Shown: positions 41,156 to 49,992, counted from the first letter of the stretch. The stretch is DNA of 50,189 nt from an uncultured Opitutales bacterium (GCA_934675585.1 CAKUQY010000015.1:1-50189), one strand, 5' to 3'. The notes: generated from the letters alone by a model not told the origin. Made by a program: numbers and translations.

Positions 41156-42082
41156 ATGAGCTACCAACAAGAACTTCCCAACGGGCTTGCAGATGTACGA
41201 GCGGTCGATGCGCTTTTTAAAGCGTTGGCGGCGGGACGTTTGCCTCACGGAATTTTGCTTTATGGTGGCTCGGCAAAAACGCTCGATGTCGTCGTTCAAG
41301 CATTAGCAAGCGAAATTTTAGGAACGGCAGCTGTAAAATCTTTTGACTTTCACGCCGTGCGCCCGTCCAATAAATTGCGACGCATTAGCATGGATTCTAT
41401 CAGCTCGCTTTGTCGCGAAATTCAAATGGTTCCCACCATTGGCGACAAAAAAGTAGCTTGCATTTATGAAGCCGACCGCTTGGGTAAAGATTCTGCCAAC
41501 GCATTTTTAAAAACCCTCGAAGAGCCGCCCGCGGGAACGTATATTTTTTTGCTGACCACTAATTTAAATCAAGTATTGCCAACGATTCTTTCGCGCACAT
41601 TGCACTTTCGGATTCCTGGCGAAGATTGCATCGAAAACAAAGATTGGGCGCAGTGGCGCAATGATTTTGAACAATGGATTTTAGGGCTCACGCAAAACGA
41701 AGCGCGTTCCCGCGGCATCGACCGCGCCATTTTTACAATTTATTCGCTCACGGCGCGTTTTCAAGCGCTCGTCAAACAACTTGCAGAAGACGAATGGGAA
41801 CGGCTTAAAGAAACGCTTCCAGAACATTTAACCGATGCGCAAATTGAAGCGATGCAAGTCGGGAACGAGCGTGGCATTCGCCGACAACTTTTGCTCGAGC
41901 TCCAAGAATCGCTTTTAAAACTATCGCTCGCGTACGGCTCGGCAAATCCGCTCGTGCATCCTGTTGAAGTTTCGTGTCGCGAATTAGAACGCGCGGCAGG
42001 ATTTCTTGAACTCAATATGCAAGACGGTCCCGTCATTGAAAATTTTCTTCTAAAATCACTTCGCATTTGGTCTGGAAAATAA
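41156..42082 (+). CDS. holB: DNA polymerase III delta' subunit
   Basis: The delta' subunit belongs to the clamp loader. The 308-residue product resembles AAA+ clamp-loader proteins: L-P-H-G-I-L-L-Y-G-G-S-A-K-T (about 28-41), where the P-loop is degenerate as is common in delta', K-V-A-C-I-Y-E-A-D-R-L (about 98-108), N-A-F-L-K-T-L-E-E-P-P (about 115-125) and P-T-I-L-S-R-T. The arginine-finger motif SRC reads SRT. The motif copy at 41533 encodes A-G-T right after LEEPP, where relatives usually have A-N-T. Its stop overlaps the next start (TAATG). Confidence 0.85.
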   Translation: MSYQQELPNGLADVRAVDALFKALAAGRLPHGILLYGGSAKTLDVVVQALASEILGTAAVKSFDFHAVRPSNKLRRISMDSISSLCREIQMVPTIGDKKVACIYEADRLGKDSANAFLKTLEEPPAGTYIFLLTTNLNQVLPTILSRTLHFRIPGEDCIENKDWAQWRNDFEQWILGLTQNEARSRGIDRAIFTIYSLTARFQALVKQLAEDEWERLKETLPEHLTDAQIEAMQVGNERGIRRQLLLELQESLLKLSLAYGSANPLVHPVEVSCRELERAAGFLELNMQDGPVIENFLLKSLRIWSGK

Positions 42083-43443
42083 TGATGCATTGGAACCGCC
42101 ATTCACTTGAAACTCAAGAAGCGTTCGCGCGGGAACGTTGCGGTCAAAAAGTTAAATTAGAAAAATCAATTTTTTCAAAAAGCGCCGCCAAAAATAGCGC
42201 GCGGGAACGCTCGAAAATTTCAGCCGCGACGCAACAAGAGGCGCTTTTTAAAATCAAAAATCACAAACCCGTCAATTTTAAAGAATCATTTTGGCGACGA
42301 TTTTTGCGCATATTTGGCGGTGCAGGGCTGATAGCGTCGCTGGCATTCCACGCAATTTTGTTTATCGTTGCGGGCTATTTTATTATTTATCATTTGCCGC
42401 TAATTCAACCCGACGAGCCCGACGCTTTTGTAACGGGCGCTGGTGGCGGGAACAACGGAACCGCGCGGGAGCGCCCTCGCAAAGCTCCAAAAGTGGACGT
42501 CAAACCCAAACGCATCGCGTCAAAAAATAGCAACGGCAAAATTGTTTTACCCGAAATAAATATGCCCAGCGTGTCAGCGTTGAGCAGTAGCATTGGCGCG
42601 GGAACGGGCATTGCGGGAACATTTGGCGATATGGGCTCGGGTTCAGGTGGCGGGAACGGCGGCGGCATTGGCGCGGGAACGGGAATTGGCGTAGGCGACG
42701 CAAAATCGTTTGTTAGTAAATTTAAAATTATGGGCACGACAATCAAAGCTCAAAAATTAGCGGTTTATCTTGATTGCTCGGGCTCAATGTTGCGCTTTTT
42801 GCCCGCGGTCAAAGAAGAAATTTACGCACTTTTTCCCGATGCCGACATTTATGAATTTAACGCAATTGCAACGCAAGTGCGCGACGGCGAATTGGTCGGC
42901 TCAAAGCGTTCCCGCGTCGACAAAAGCATTGTCAAAACTGCCAAATCAATGGGCGACGACAAAACCGACGAAAATAAATTATCATTTCAAGGACGCCAAA
43001 TTTATCGAAAATATGCAGCAAATTTTGCAACGGGTTCGGTTGGCGCATGGCTCGATATTGTGCTCGAATCACATTATGACGGGCTCATTATTTTTTCAGA
43101 TTTTGAAGATGGTTTGCGTCAATGGGACAAAAACGATCGTGTGATTTATGCTGAATCACGTTATCATCCCAAACTTGACGACGAGCGCAAAGCCAAAGAT
43201 TTGCGTTGGTTTGAACGCTGGCAACAAATTGTCAAAGCGCGCCACAACAAGCCCGCAATTTATTGCTACACGATTGCCCGCCAACCGCAAAAACATTTTG
43301 CAAAATTAGTCGAAATGACTGGTGGCGAAATTACTGACGTAAGTTATTTAAAAGCCAAAAAAACAAAGTCAAAAAAGAAGTCCAAAAAATCCGTTCCCGC
43401 CGAACCAAAAATTGAGGTTGAGGACGATGCCGACGATGAATAA
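42082..43443 (+). CDS. Membrane-anchored VWA-domain protein with a Gly-rich linker
   Basis: The 453-residue product has a basic N-terminal cytoplasmic part (about 1-75), one transmembrane helix (about 80-103, SLAFHAILFIVAGYFIIY), a Gly-rich linker (about 170-205), then a von Willebrand A domain with the MIDAS motif D-C-S-G-S (about 231-235). The tail is Lys-rich then acidic (EVEDDADDE). The topology puts the VWA domain in the periplasm. It resembles the VWA proteins that accompany ExbB/ExbD-type genes in Planctomycetes/Verrucomicrobia, and indeed exbB-exbD lie two genes downstream. Ligand unknown. The start ATG overlaps holB's stop; a second ATG follows directly at 42085. Confidence 0.72.
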   Translation: MMHWNRHSLETQEAFARERCGQKVKLEKSIFSKSAAKNSARERSKISAATQQEALFKIKNHKPVNFKESFWRRFLRIFGGAGLIASLAFHAILFIVAGYFIIYHLPLIQPDEPDAFVTGAGGGNNGTARERPRKAPKVDVKPKRIASKNSNGKIVLPEINMPSVSALSSSIGAGTGIAGTFGDMGSGSGGGNGGGIGAGTGIGVGDAKSFVSKFKIMGTTIKAQKLAVYLDCSGSMLRFLPAVKEEIYALFPDADIYEFNAIATQVRDGELVGSKRSRVDKSIVKTAKSMGDDKTDENKLSFQGRQIYRKYAANFATGSVGAWLDIVLESHYDGLIIFSDFEDGLRQWDKNDRVIYAESRYHPKLDDERKAKDLRWFERWQQIVKARHNKPAIYCYTIARQPQKHFAKLVEMTGGEITDVSYLKAKKTKSKKKSKKSVPAEPKIEVEDDADDE

Positions 43444-43513
43444 ATCGTTGCGGGAACGCATTTTGACGCGCGCGTTTTTCAATTTTAAATTCGCTCATGA
43501 TTGGGGATTTTTG

Positions 43514-43519
43514 TATAAT
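43514..43519 (+). promoter_or_regulatory. dxs -10 box
   Basis: Perfect TATAAT, 9 nt before the ATG at 43529. The short leader contains AAAGGA, so a transcript starting here would include part of it at most. No good -35 was found at 17 nt. Confidence 0.5.
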
Positions 43520-43528
43520 TAAAGGAAC

Positions 43529-45406
43529 ATGTTACTCGAAAAAATAAACAATGCGGCAGATGTCCATGCTTTGTCGCAAAAAGATTTGAAAACGCTCGCT
43601 GATGAAGTGCGCGCCGAAATTATTCGTGTAACATCTAAAAATGGCGGCCATGTCGCGCCCAATTTAGGTGTCGTCGAATTGACAATTGCCTTGCACAAAA
43701 TTTTTAACGTTCCCGCGGACAATATTATTTTTGATGTTTCGCACCAATGCTACACTCACAAATTGCTAACTGGTCGCGCAAAACAATTTAAAACATTGCG
43801 ACAAACAGACGGGCTTTCTGGATTTTGCAAACGCGAGGAAAGTCCTGCCGATGCTTTTGGCGCTGGCCACGCGGGAACGGCAATTGCGGCGGCAATTGGC
43901 TTGGCGGCGGCACGCGACCGGCTTGGCGGGAACGAACATATTATTGCCGTTGTCGGCGATGCCTCTTTAACCAATGGCACTTCGCTGGAAGCCCTAAATA
44001 TTTTGGCGGGAACGACAAAACGCTTGATCGTCGTTTTAAACGATAATGAATGGTCAATCGACCGCAATGTCGGCGCGGTGGCAGACTTGCTTAATCGTTT
44101 GATTATGACTCCCGCGTATAATAAAATCACGCGAACGGCGCGCAAATTCGTCGAAAAAATTATTCCGTTTGGCAAACAAATCGTGCAAGCCGCTTCACAA
44201 TTTAAGCAAGGCAACAAAAGTATGGCGACGCGCGGCCAATCATCGTTTTTTGAACATTTAAAATTGCGCTATTTGGGTCCTGTTGACGGCCACAATATTC
44301 CCGAACTTTGTCGTTATTTAGAATTTGCAAAAACGATGGAACAGCCGATTTTATTGCACGTGCGTACGCAAAAAGGTCGCGGCTTGGCAGCAGCAGTTTC
44401 AGACCCTGAAAAATTTCACGGCTGCGCGCCTTACGATCCCGCGACGGGAACGGCAATTTTAAAATCTTCTGTCAAAACATGGCAACAAATTTTTGGCGAA
44501 ACGCTTGTGAAATTAGCAACGCAAGACAAAACGATTGTGGGAATCACCGCGGCAATGGCGGCGGGAACGTCGCTCAATTTGCTCAAAAAAGCGTTCCCGC
44601 AACAATATTTTGACGTTGGCATTGCAGAAGGCAACGCGGTTGTTTTTGCCGCGGGAATGGCGGCGCGCGGCTTAAAACCTTGCGTAGCGATTTATTCAAC
44701 GTTTATGCAACGCGCGGTCGATATGGTGATGCACGATGTTTGCTTGCAAAATTTGCCAGTCGTTTTTTGTCTCGACCGCGCAGGGCTTTCACCACAAGAT
44801 GGCGCGACGCATCATGGGCTTTACGATTTGGCGATGATGCGCTGTTTGCCCAATATTATTTTAATGCAACCCAAAAATGATGACGAATTAGCCGACATGC
44901 TCGCAACTGCATTTGCGACAAAATCGCCGTGCGCAATTCGTTATCCACGCGGTGCCGCTTGTGGCGTTCCCGTAAAAGACGTTCCCGCAATTTTGCCAAT
45001 TGGCAAAGCTGAAATCGTTTTTCAACCCGCAACACAAAAATCTCAAATTTTTATTTGGGCGCTCGGTTCAAATGCCTTAAAAATGGCGGGAACGCTCGCA
45101 AAACAATTCGCGGGAACGACCATTGTCAATGCGCGTTTTTGCAAGCCGCTCGACACAGAATTACTTTTTTCGCAAGCGCGCAAAGCAAAATTAATAATTA
45201 CAATCGAAGACCACGCAATCGCAGGCGGTTTTGGGTCGGCAATTTTAGAAGCACTCGCCGACGAAAATATTTGCGTTCCCGTCGAACGCATCGGCTGGCC
45301 CGACGCTTACATTTCGCACGCATCAACCACAAAAGACCTTTGCGAAAAATATGGACTTAGCGAAAAAATAATCACCAAACGAATCGCAAATTTATTAAAT
45401 AAATAA
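43529..45406 (+). CDS. dxs: 1-deoxy-D-xylulose-5-phosphate synthase
   Basis: Dxs condenses pyruvate and glyceraldehyde-3-phosphate, opening the MEP isoprenoid pathway and feeding thiamine and pyridoxal synthesis. The 625-residue product has D-V-S-H-Q-C-Y-T-H-K (about 69-78), the thiamine diphosphate site G-D-A-S-L-T-N-G with L-N-D-N-E (about 144-174), and the transketolase pyrimidine domain. The catalytic Glu is in G-I-A-E-G-N-A-V (about 366). H-H-G after G-A-T, and R-Y-P-R-G, are kept. Two conserved loops differ from the usual sequence: GHSSTS reads GHAGTA (encoded by a motif copy) and AEQHA reads AEGNA. Twelve motif copies lie in the gene. Confidence 0.94.
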   Translation: MLLEKINNAADVHALSQKDLKTLADEVRAEIIRVTSKNGGHVAPNLGVVELTIALHKIFNVPADNIIFDVSHQCYTHKLLTGRAKQFKTLRQTDGLSGFCKREESPADAFGAGHAGTAIAAAIGLAAARDRLGGNEHIIAVVGDASLTNGTSLEALNILAGTTKRLIVVLNDNEWSIDRNVGAVADLLNRLIMTPAYNKITRTARKFVEKIIPFGKQIVQAASQFKQGNKSMATRGQSSFFEHLKLRYLGPVDGHNIPELCRYLEFAKTMEQPILLHVRTQKGRGLAAAVSDPEKFHGCAPYDPATGTAILKSSVKTWQQIFGETLVKLATQDKTIVGITAAMAAGTSLNLLKKAFPQQYFDVGIAEGNAVVFAAGMAARGLKPCVAIYSTFMQRAVDMVMHDVCLQNLPVVFCLDRAGLSPQDGATHHGLYDLAMMRCLPNIILMQPKNDDELADMLATAFATKSPCAIRYPRGAACGVPVKDVPAILPIGKAEIVFQPATQKSQIFIWALGSNALKMAGTLAKQFAGTTIVNARFCKPLDTELLFSQARKAKLIITIEDHAIAGGFGSAILEALADENICVPVERIGWPDAYISHASTTKDLCEKYGLSEKIITKRIANLLNK

Positions 45407-45407
45407 A

Positions 45408-45965
45408 ATGGAAACTTTAATTTCAGGCGCAGGATTTTTTCTTTGGCCATTGGGTTTTTGCTCATTATTGGCTGTATTTGTCATCTTAGAACGCTTAATT
45501 GCATTGCGCGCCGCAAAAAGCGTTCCCGTAGAAATTTTGCCTTTGATTATCGCCGGAGATTTTAAATCTGCCGCCACGGCGTTCCCGCAATCCATCGCCG
45601 GTCGCATTGTTAAATTTTTTAACGAAGAATCGCCCGACAAAGACGCGCTCACCGCGTACGCAAAACTCGAAGTTTCACGTATGGAGCGAGGACTTTTCTT
45701 GCTCGACAGCGTCATCGCAATTGCGCCGTTGATTGGACTTTTTGGAACGGTTTACGGACTTTTTATATTATTTCCCGAAAGTGGCGGTTTGCCCGACCAA
45801 GAAACCTTGACGCGTGGCGTTGGCTTGGCGTTGACAACGACAATGCTTGGACTTTTTATTGCGATTCCCGCGCTTTTTATGAACAATTTAATTTTGCGTC
45901 GCATTGATATTATCGCTGCGCGTTTGGAATTAATTATTGAGCGCCTTTCTGCAAAAAATCAATAA
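45408..45965 (+). CDS. exbB: MotA/TolQ/ExbB-family proton channel protein
   Basis: The 185-residue product has three transmembrane helices (about 10-30, 105-125 and 140-160) and the ExbB signature in A-P-L-I-G-L-F-G-T-V-Y-G-L (about 105-117) and the third helix G-L-A-L-T-T-T-M-L-G-L-F-I-A-I-P-A. It is short, as is typical for the small ExbB/TolQ forms. It probably forms an inner-membrane motor with the ExbD-like protein, 23 nt downstream, powering an outer-membrane process. It begins 1 nt after dxs. Confidence 0.9.
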   Translation: METLISGAGFFLWPLGFCSLLAVFVILERLIALRAAKSVPVEILPLIIAGDFKSAATAFPQSIAGRIVKFFNEESPDKDALTAYAKLEVSRMERGLFLLDSVIAIAPLIGLFGTVYGLFILFPESGGLPDQETLTRGVGLALTTTMLGLFIAIPALFMNNLILRRIDIIAARLELIIERLSAKNQ

Positions 45966-45988
45966 ATTTTCAATCTCAATTTCTAAAA

Positions 45989-46393
45989 ATGTCTCTTCGT
46001 ATTCAACGTCGTCGTATTTCGTCAATCAACATTGTGCCGTTGATTGATGTGATGACGGTTTTGATTTTTTTCTTTTTGATGAGCATGAAATTTGACGACA
46101 TTCGCCAATTGGCAATCACGCCACCCAATGCAGAAACCGCCAGCCAAACCAAAGCTGAAACGCGCCTCGTCGTCGCCGTCAATAATCAAGGCGAATTTTT
46201 TGTAAATTCCAAACCTGTTCCCGCAAGTGCATTAGCCGATAAATTGGGAGAATTGTCGCGGGAACAAAATACGGGCGCGTTGGTTTTGGTTGCTGATGAA
46301 TTGGCGGCGACAAAATACACGGTTTTTGTCGTTGACCAAGCGCAAAAACACGGGTTAGCGGTGCAACTTTTAATTCAAGAAAAGGAACAATAA
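45989..46393 (+). CDS. exbD: ExbD/TolR-family protein
   Basis: The 134-residue product has a short basic cytoplasmic start, one transmembrane helix (about 14-35) with the essential proton-carrying Asp (Asp20 in V-P-L-I-D-V-M), and a periplasmic domain with L-V-V-A-V-N-N-Q-G-E-F-F-V-N and A-L-V-L-V-A-D. Partner of ExbB. The next gene (46397) encodes a lipoprotein with what looks like a second ExbD periplasmic domain. Confidence 0.92.
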   Translation: MSLRIQRRRISSINIVPLIDVMTVLIFFFLMSMKFDDIRQLAITPPNAETASQTKAETRLVVAVNNQGEFFVNSKPVPASALADKLGELSREQNTGALVLVADELAATKYTVFVVDQAQKHGLAVQLLIQEKEQ

Positions 46394-46396
46394 TTT

Positions 46397-46795
46397 ATGA
46401 AAAAAATTGCAATCTTTTTATTTTTAGCTTTGGCGGGAACGGCTTTTGTTGCTTGCGTCAGCCAAGAAACGCGTTCCCGCGACGCCGAAACACGCGAAGC
46501 CGCTCAAAAAAAGCAACAACGCCAACTTGAAAATTTGCAAAAAATGGTCGTTGTGCGCATTAGCGAAGATGCAAAATTTTGCATTGGTTTAGACGATTCG
46601 CAAGTTTTAAACGCGCCTAATTTTTCAAAAGCAATCGCCGAAATTGGCAAAGCACGCGCGGGAACGCCAGTCTTAATTTATGTGACAGAAGAATTTCACA
46701 AAGAACAAAAACCATTGCTTAATTTTGCAATTCGCGAATGCAAACGCGCAAAATTAGGCAAAGTTTATTTTGATATTCCTGAAATTTTGAACTAA
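46397..46795 (+). CDS. Lipoprotein carrying an ExbD/TolR-like periplasmic domain
   Basis: The 132-residue product starts with a lipoprotein signal peptide ending F-V-A-C (lipobox Cys20), then a charged linker, then [14 protein letters not shown], a turn, and [12 protein letters not shown] followed by a helix and A-K-L-G-K-V-Y-F. This order mirrors the ExbD/TolR periplasmic domain (V-x-V-x-x-x-G-x-x-x-x-x, V-x-I-x-A-D, helix, V-x-x-V). The transmembrane proton-channel helix is missing. It may tether or regulate the ExbB/ExbD motor from the membrane surface. This is an inference from fold resemblance and position. Confidence 0.65.
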   Translation: MKKIAIFLFLALAGTAFVACVSQETRSRDAETREAAQKKQQRQLENLQKMVVVRISEDAKFCIGLDDSQVLNAPNFSKAIAEIGKARAGTPVLIYVTEEFHKEQKPLLNFAIRECKRAKLGKVYFDIPEILN

Positions 46796-46805
46796 CTTTT
46801 GTCGC

Positions 46806-47945
46806 ATGCACATTCCTCTCGAAATTCAAACTCAAATCGATGAAATTATTCGCCGCAGCGGACATTTATACAAGTTTTTAAACGTTCCCGCCAAACAAGC
46901 GCGCTTGTCTGAATTAGAGCAAAAAATGGCGGCGGCAGATTTTTGGAACGATCCCGCAAACGCTCAAATTGTCATTAGTGAAAATACACAAATCAAAGCG
47001 GCAATCACGCCTTGCGTTAATTTTTGCAAACAAGTTGACGACCTCAAAACTCTTGCTGAATTGCTGGAAGAAAGTGAAGACGACGATGCCACGCTTGAAG
47101 AATTAAAACGCGACGCGGGAACGCTTTTTGCAAAGTTGGACGGTCTCGAAATTGAATCGTTCCTTTCTGGCAAAACCGACAAATGCAACGCCATTATGAT
47201 GATCAAAGCGGGCGCAGGCGGCACCGAAGCTTGCGACTGGGCAGAAATGCTGATGCGCATGTACATGCGCTGGGGCGAACGCCGCGGGTACAAAGTTGAA
47301 ATCGACGATTTGCAACAAGGCGAGGGCGCAGGCGTTTCAACCGTTTTGTTGAGATTTGAAGGCGGGAACGCGTTTGGATACGCCAAAGCCGAGCGCGGTG
47401 TACATCGATTAGTGCGCATTTCTCCGTTTGATGCCAACAAACGCCGCCACACTTCATTTGCAAGCGTTGACGTTGTCGCAGAAATTGTAGATGATACTGA
47501 AATTGTCATCAAAGACGAAGATTTGCGCGTCGATGTTTACCGAGCATCGGGCGCAGGCGGACAGCACGTTAATCGCACCGAATCAGCCGTGCGCTTAACT
47601 CACTTGCCAACCGGCATCGTCGTTGCTTGCCAACGGGAACGCTCACAACACCAAAATCGCGAACTCGCCATGCGCATTTTAAAAGCACGCATTTACGAAA
47701 AAATGGAAGACGAACGGCGCTCTGAACAAGAAAAAATTTACGGCGAAAAAGGCGAAATCGGCTGGGGAAATCAAATCCGCTCTTACGTTTTTCAACCTTA
47801 TCAAATGGTCAAAGATTTACGCACTGGCTACGAAAGCGGCAATATTCAAGCGGTAATGGACGGCGAAATTGACGGCTTTATCAACGCTTGGCTTCGCGCT
47901 GGCGGCCCGCGTTCCCGCAACAAAGATATTAAAATCGAAGACTAA
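46806..47945 (+). CDS. prfB: Peptide chain release factor 2
   Basis: RF2 ends translation at UGA and UAA. The 379-residue product has the RF2 stop-codon tripeptide S-P-F in L-V-R-I-S-P-F-D (about 206-208) and the peptidyl-hydrolysis motif G-G-Q (about 251-253). The frame is continuous from the ATG at 46806; there is no in-frame UGA and no CUUUGA programmed-frameshift site around codon 25. Where E. coli has its shift site, this gene has a motif copy (46883) encoding N-V-P-A-K. A short gap separates it from the lipoprotein gene; it ends the plus-strand operon. Confidence 0.95.
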   Translation: MHIPLEIQTQIDEIIRRSGHLYKFLNVPAKQARLSELEQKMAAADFWNDPANAQIVISENTQIKAAITPCVNFCKQVDDLKTLAELLEESEDDDATLEELKRDAGTLFAKLDGLEIESFLSGKTDKCNAIMMIKAGAGGTEACDWAEMLMRMYMRWGERRGYKVEIDDLQQGEGAGVSTVLLRFEGGNAFGYAKAERGVHRLVRISPFDANKRRHTSFASVDVVAEIVDDTEIVIKDEDLRVDVYRASGAGGQHVNRTESAVRLTHLPTGIVVACQRERSQHQNRELAMRILKARIYEKMEDERRSEQEKIYGEKGEIGWGNQIRSYVFQPYQMVKDLRTGYESGNIQAVMDGEIDGFINAWLRAGGPRSRNKDIKIED

Positions 47946-47990
47946 AATTTACGTTCCCGCGGAGAAAATTTACGTTCCCGCGGGAATTTT
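47944..47990. terminator. Motif direct repeat and hairpin between prfB and the ATPase
   Basis: A 19-nt direct repeat (47944-47962 and 47965-47983) carries one motif copy each. The second copy extends to TTCCCGCGGGAA, a short palindrome followed by TTTT. It lies between convergent genes and could serve both. Confidence 0.5.
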
Positions 47991-49992
47991 AGATTTGCCA
48001 TTTGCGCACTAAAAGCGAGGCTGAATTACCAACGACAAGTAACGAACTGCAATTATGTAAAATTGCGCCTGTTACGGGATCGAGAATTCCTGCTGCGCTC
48101 AAAACAACCGCAACTAAATTAAGGCAAATCGAAAACGCAAAATTGACATGAATCGTTCTCAAAATAATGCGCGAAAATTTAATAAGCGCGGGAACAAGTT
48201 CGAGTTTATTATTGAGCAGAGCGATGTCGGCGGTTTCGATCGCAACCGTTTGTCCGCCTGCGTCAAACGCGCTCATTGCCATGCCAACATCTGCATTGAC
48301 GAGCGCGGGAGCGTCATTGACACCGTCGCCCACCATCATAATTTTTTCGTTGTTTTTGAGTTGTTGGACAACTTTGGCTTTGTCTGATGGCAATTGATTG
48401 GCAAAAACATAATCAACGCCGACATGTTTTGCGATTGCGTTCGCGGCGGGAGCGTTATCGCCTGTGATAAGCGTGGTTTTAATGCCGCTATTTTTTAATG
48501 ATTCGATGACGCTTTTGGCGTTCCCGCGAACGGTGTCGATAAATGAAATAATTGAAACGAGTTTGTTGTCAATTAACGCGTAAACAAGTGTTGAAGGCAT
48601 TTCAGATTCGAGATTTTTTGGCGTTTCTACAACTTGTTTATTTTTAAGATTTTCGTAAGCTTTTTGTGAGCAAATGCGAAGCTCTTCGTGATCGTCAGTC
48701 CAAGCGGTAATGCCGATTCCGCGTTGCGCGGTGATGTTTGAAAGATTTGGCAAATTTTGATTTTTTTCGTTTGAAAATGCTTTTGCGATTGGGTGTTGTG
48801 AACGGCTTTCGGCGGCCGCGCAAAGTGAGATGATTTCATCTTTGGTGTAGCCGTTAGTTGTCCAAATTTTATCAATTTTTAATTCTGCCGTTGTAAGCGT
48901 TCCCGTTTTATCAAATGCGATGTGATTGATTTTTGCGAGGGTTTCAAGGGCGGCTCCAGATTTTACCAAAATGCCGTGATGTGAAGCGGCGCCGATGCCC
49001 GCGGCGATAGCAGTTGGTGTAGCGAGCGCGAACGCGCAAGGGCAAAATACAACCAAAATAGTTACGCCGCGAATGAGCGCTTCTGAAAAATCACAAGCCA
49101 AAATAAAATACGCGATTGCCCAAACAATTAACGAAAAAACAATGGCGGCGGGAACGATAATCGACGCCCATTTATCAGCGATATTTTGAATTGGCGCGCG
49201 GTGGGTTTCTGCATTTTCGACAATTTCAATCAATTGCGCGAGCGCAGTATTGCTTGCAAGTTTTGTAACGCGAATCGTGAGCGCGCCTTGTAAATTGCGC
49301 GTTCCCGCGAGCACGTGAGCGCCAATTGTTTTTTCGACGGGAACGCTTTCACCGGTCATATTTGCTTGATTAACGCTGCTGTTGCCTTCGATGATTTCGC
49401 CGTCAATTGAAATGGCTTCGTCGGGCGCGATTTGTACAAGGTCGCCAATTTTAAGATTTTCGACGGGAACGATTTCTGTTTTGCCGTTCCCGCAAATGCG
49501 TTTTGCCGTTTTGGGCGAAAGTTGCATCAATTTTTCAATGCCAGCGTGAGCTTTGCGCAAAGTATAATTTTCCAACATTTCGCCAAGCATCATCAGCCAT
49601 GCGATTTCTCCCGCCGCAAAAATATAACTATCTCCACAAGCATCGCCGTGCACTTCGGCATGATTAAAAACCACAAAAAATTGCAAGGCGATCGACGCCG
49701 TCATCGCGACAGAAATCAACAAACTACTCGTGATTTTTTTATGTTTAAAAAGTGAAACGATCGCCGTTTTGTAAAGTGGCGCACCACAAAGAATAATCGC
49801 AATCCACGCGGGATCGCTCAACGGATAAAATGGAATTTTATGAATCCAATTTTCGGGCATGAAAAAACTAAAAATCAAACTAACAAGACCAAGCCCCAGC
49901 AATAAAATTTCTTTGGGCGAAATCGGTTGAATCGCATGATGATTATGTTTTTGATTTGCGTTTTGTACGCCGCCGCAACAGGAACAAGCCAT
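47989..49992 (-). CDS. Heavy-metal-translocating P1B-type ATPase
   Basis: An inner-membrane efflux pump of 667 residues. Motifs: T-G-E-S in the actuator domain (about 220), the metal-binding C-P-C in the sixth helix (about 317-319), D-K-T-G-T-L-T (about 360, phosphorylated Asp), S-Q-H-P in the nucleotide domain, and G-D-G-V-N-D-A-P. There is no HMA domain; the N-terminus has C-S-C-C-G-G and H-N-H-H, probably metal-binding. The last helices (D-P-V-T-G and H-N-C-S-S) look nearer to Zn/Cd than to Cu pumps, but the metal cannot be fixed. A motif copy (48898) lies in the codons of DKTGTLT. Confidence 0.92.
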   Translation of the reverse strand: MACSCCGGVQNANQKHNHHAIQPISPKEILLLGLGLVSLIFSFFMPENWIHKIPFYPLSDPAWIAIILCGAPLYKTAIVSLFKHKKITSSLLISVAMTASIALQFFVVFNHAEVHGDACGDSYIFAAGEIAWLMMLGEMLENYTLRKAHAGIEKLMQLSPKTAKRICGNGKTEIVPVENLKIGDLVQIAPDEAISIDGEIIEGNSSVNQANMTGESVPVEKTIGAHVLAGTRNLQGALTIRVTKLASNTALAQLIEIVENAETHRAPIQNIADKWASIIVPAAIVFSLIVWAIAYFILACDFSEALIRGVTILVVFCPCAFALATPTAIAAGIGAASHHGILVKSGAALETLAKINHIAFDKTGTLTTAELKIDKIWTTNGYTKDEIISLCAAAESRSQHPIAKAFSNEKNQNLPNLSNITAQRGIGITAWTDDHEELRICSQKAYENLKNKQVVETPKNLESEMPSTLVYALIDNKLVSIISFIDTVRGNAKSVIESLKNSGIKTTLITGDNAPAANAIAKHVGVDYVFANQLPSDKAKVVQQLKNNEKIMMVGDGVNDAPALVNADVGMAMSAFDAGGQTVAIETADIALLNNKLELVPALIKFSRIILRTIHVNFAFSICLNLVAVVLSAAGILDPVTGAILHNCSSLLVVGNSASLLVRKWQI

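Noticed and set aside
46806..46900. Programmed frameshift in prfB
   Set aside because: The frame is continuous from the ATG and no UGA is present near codon 25.
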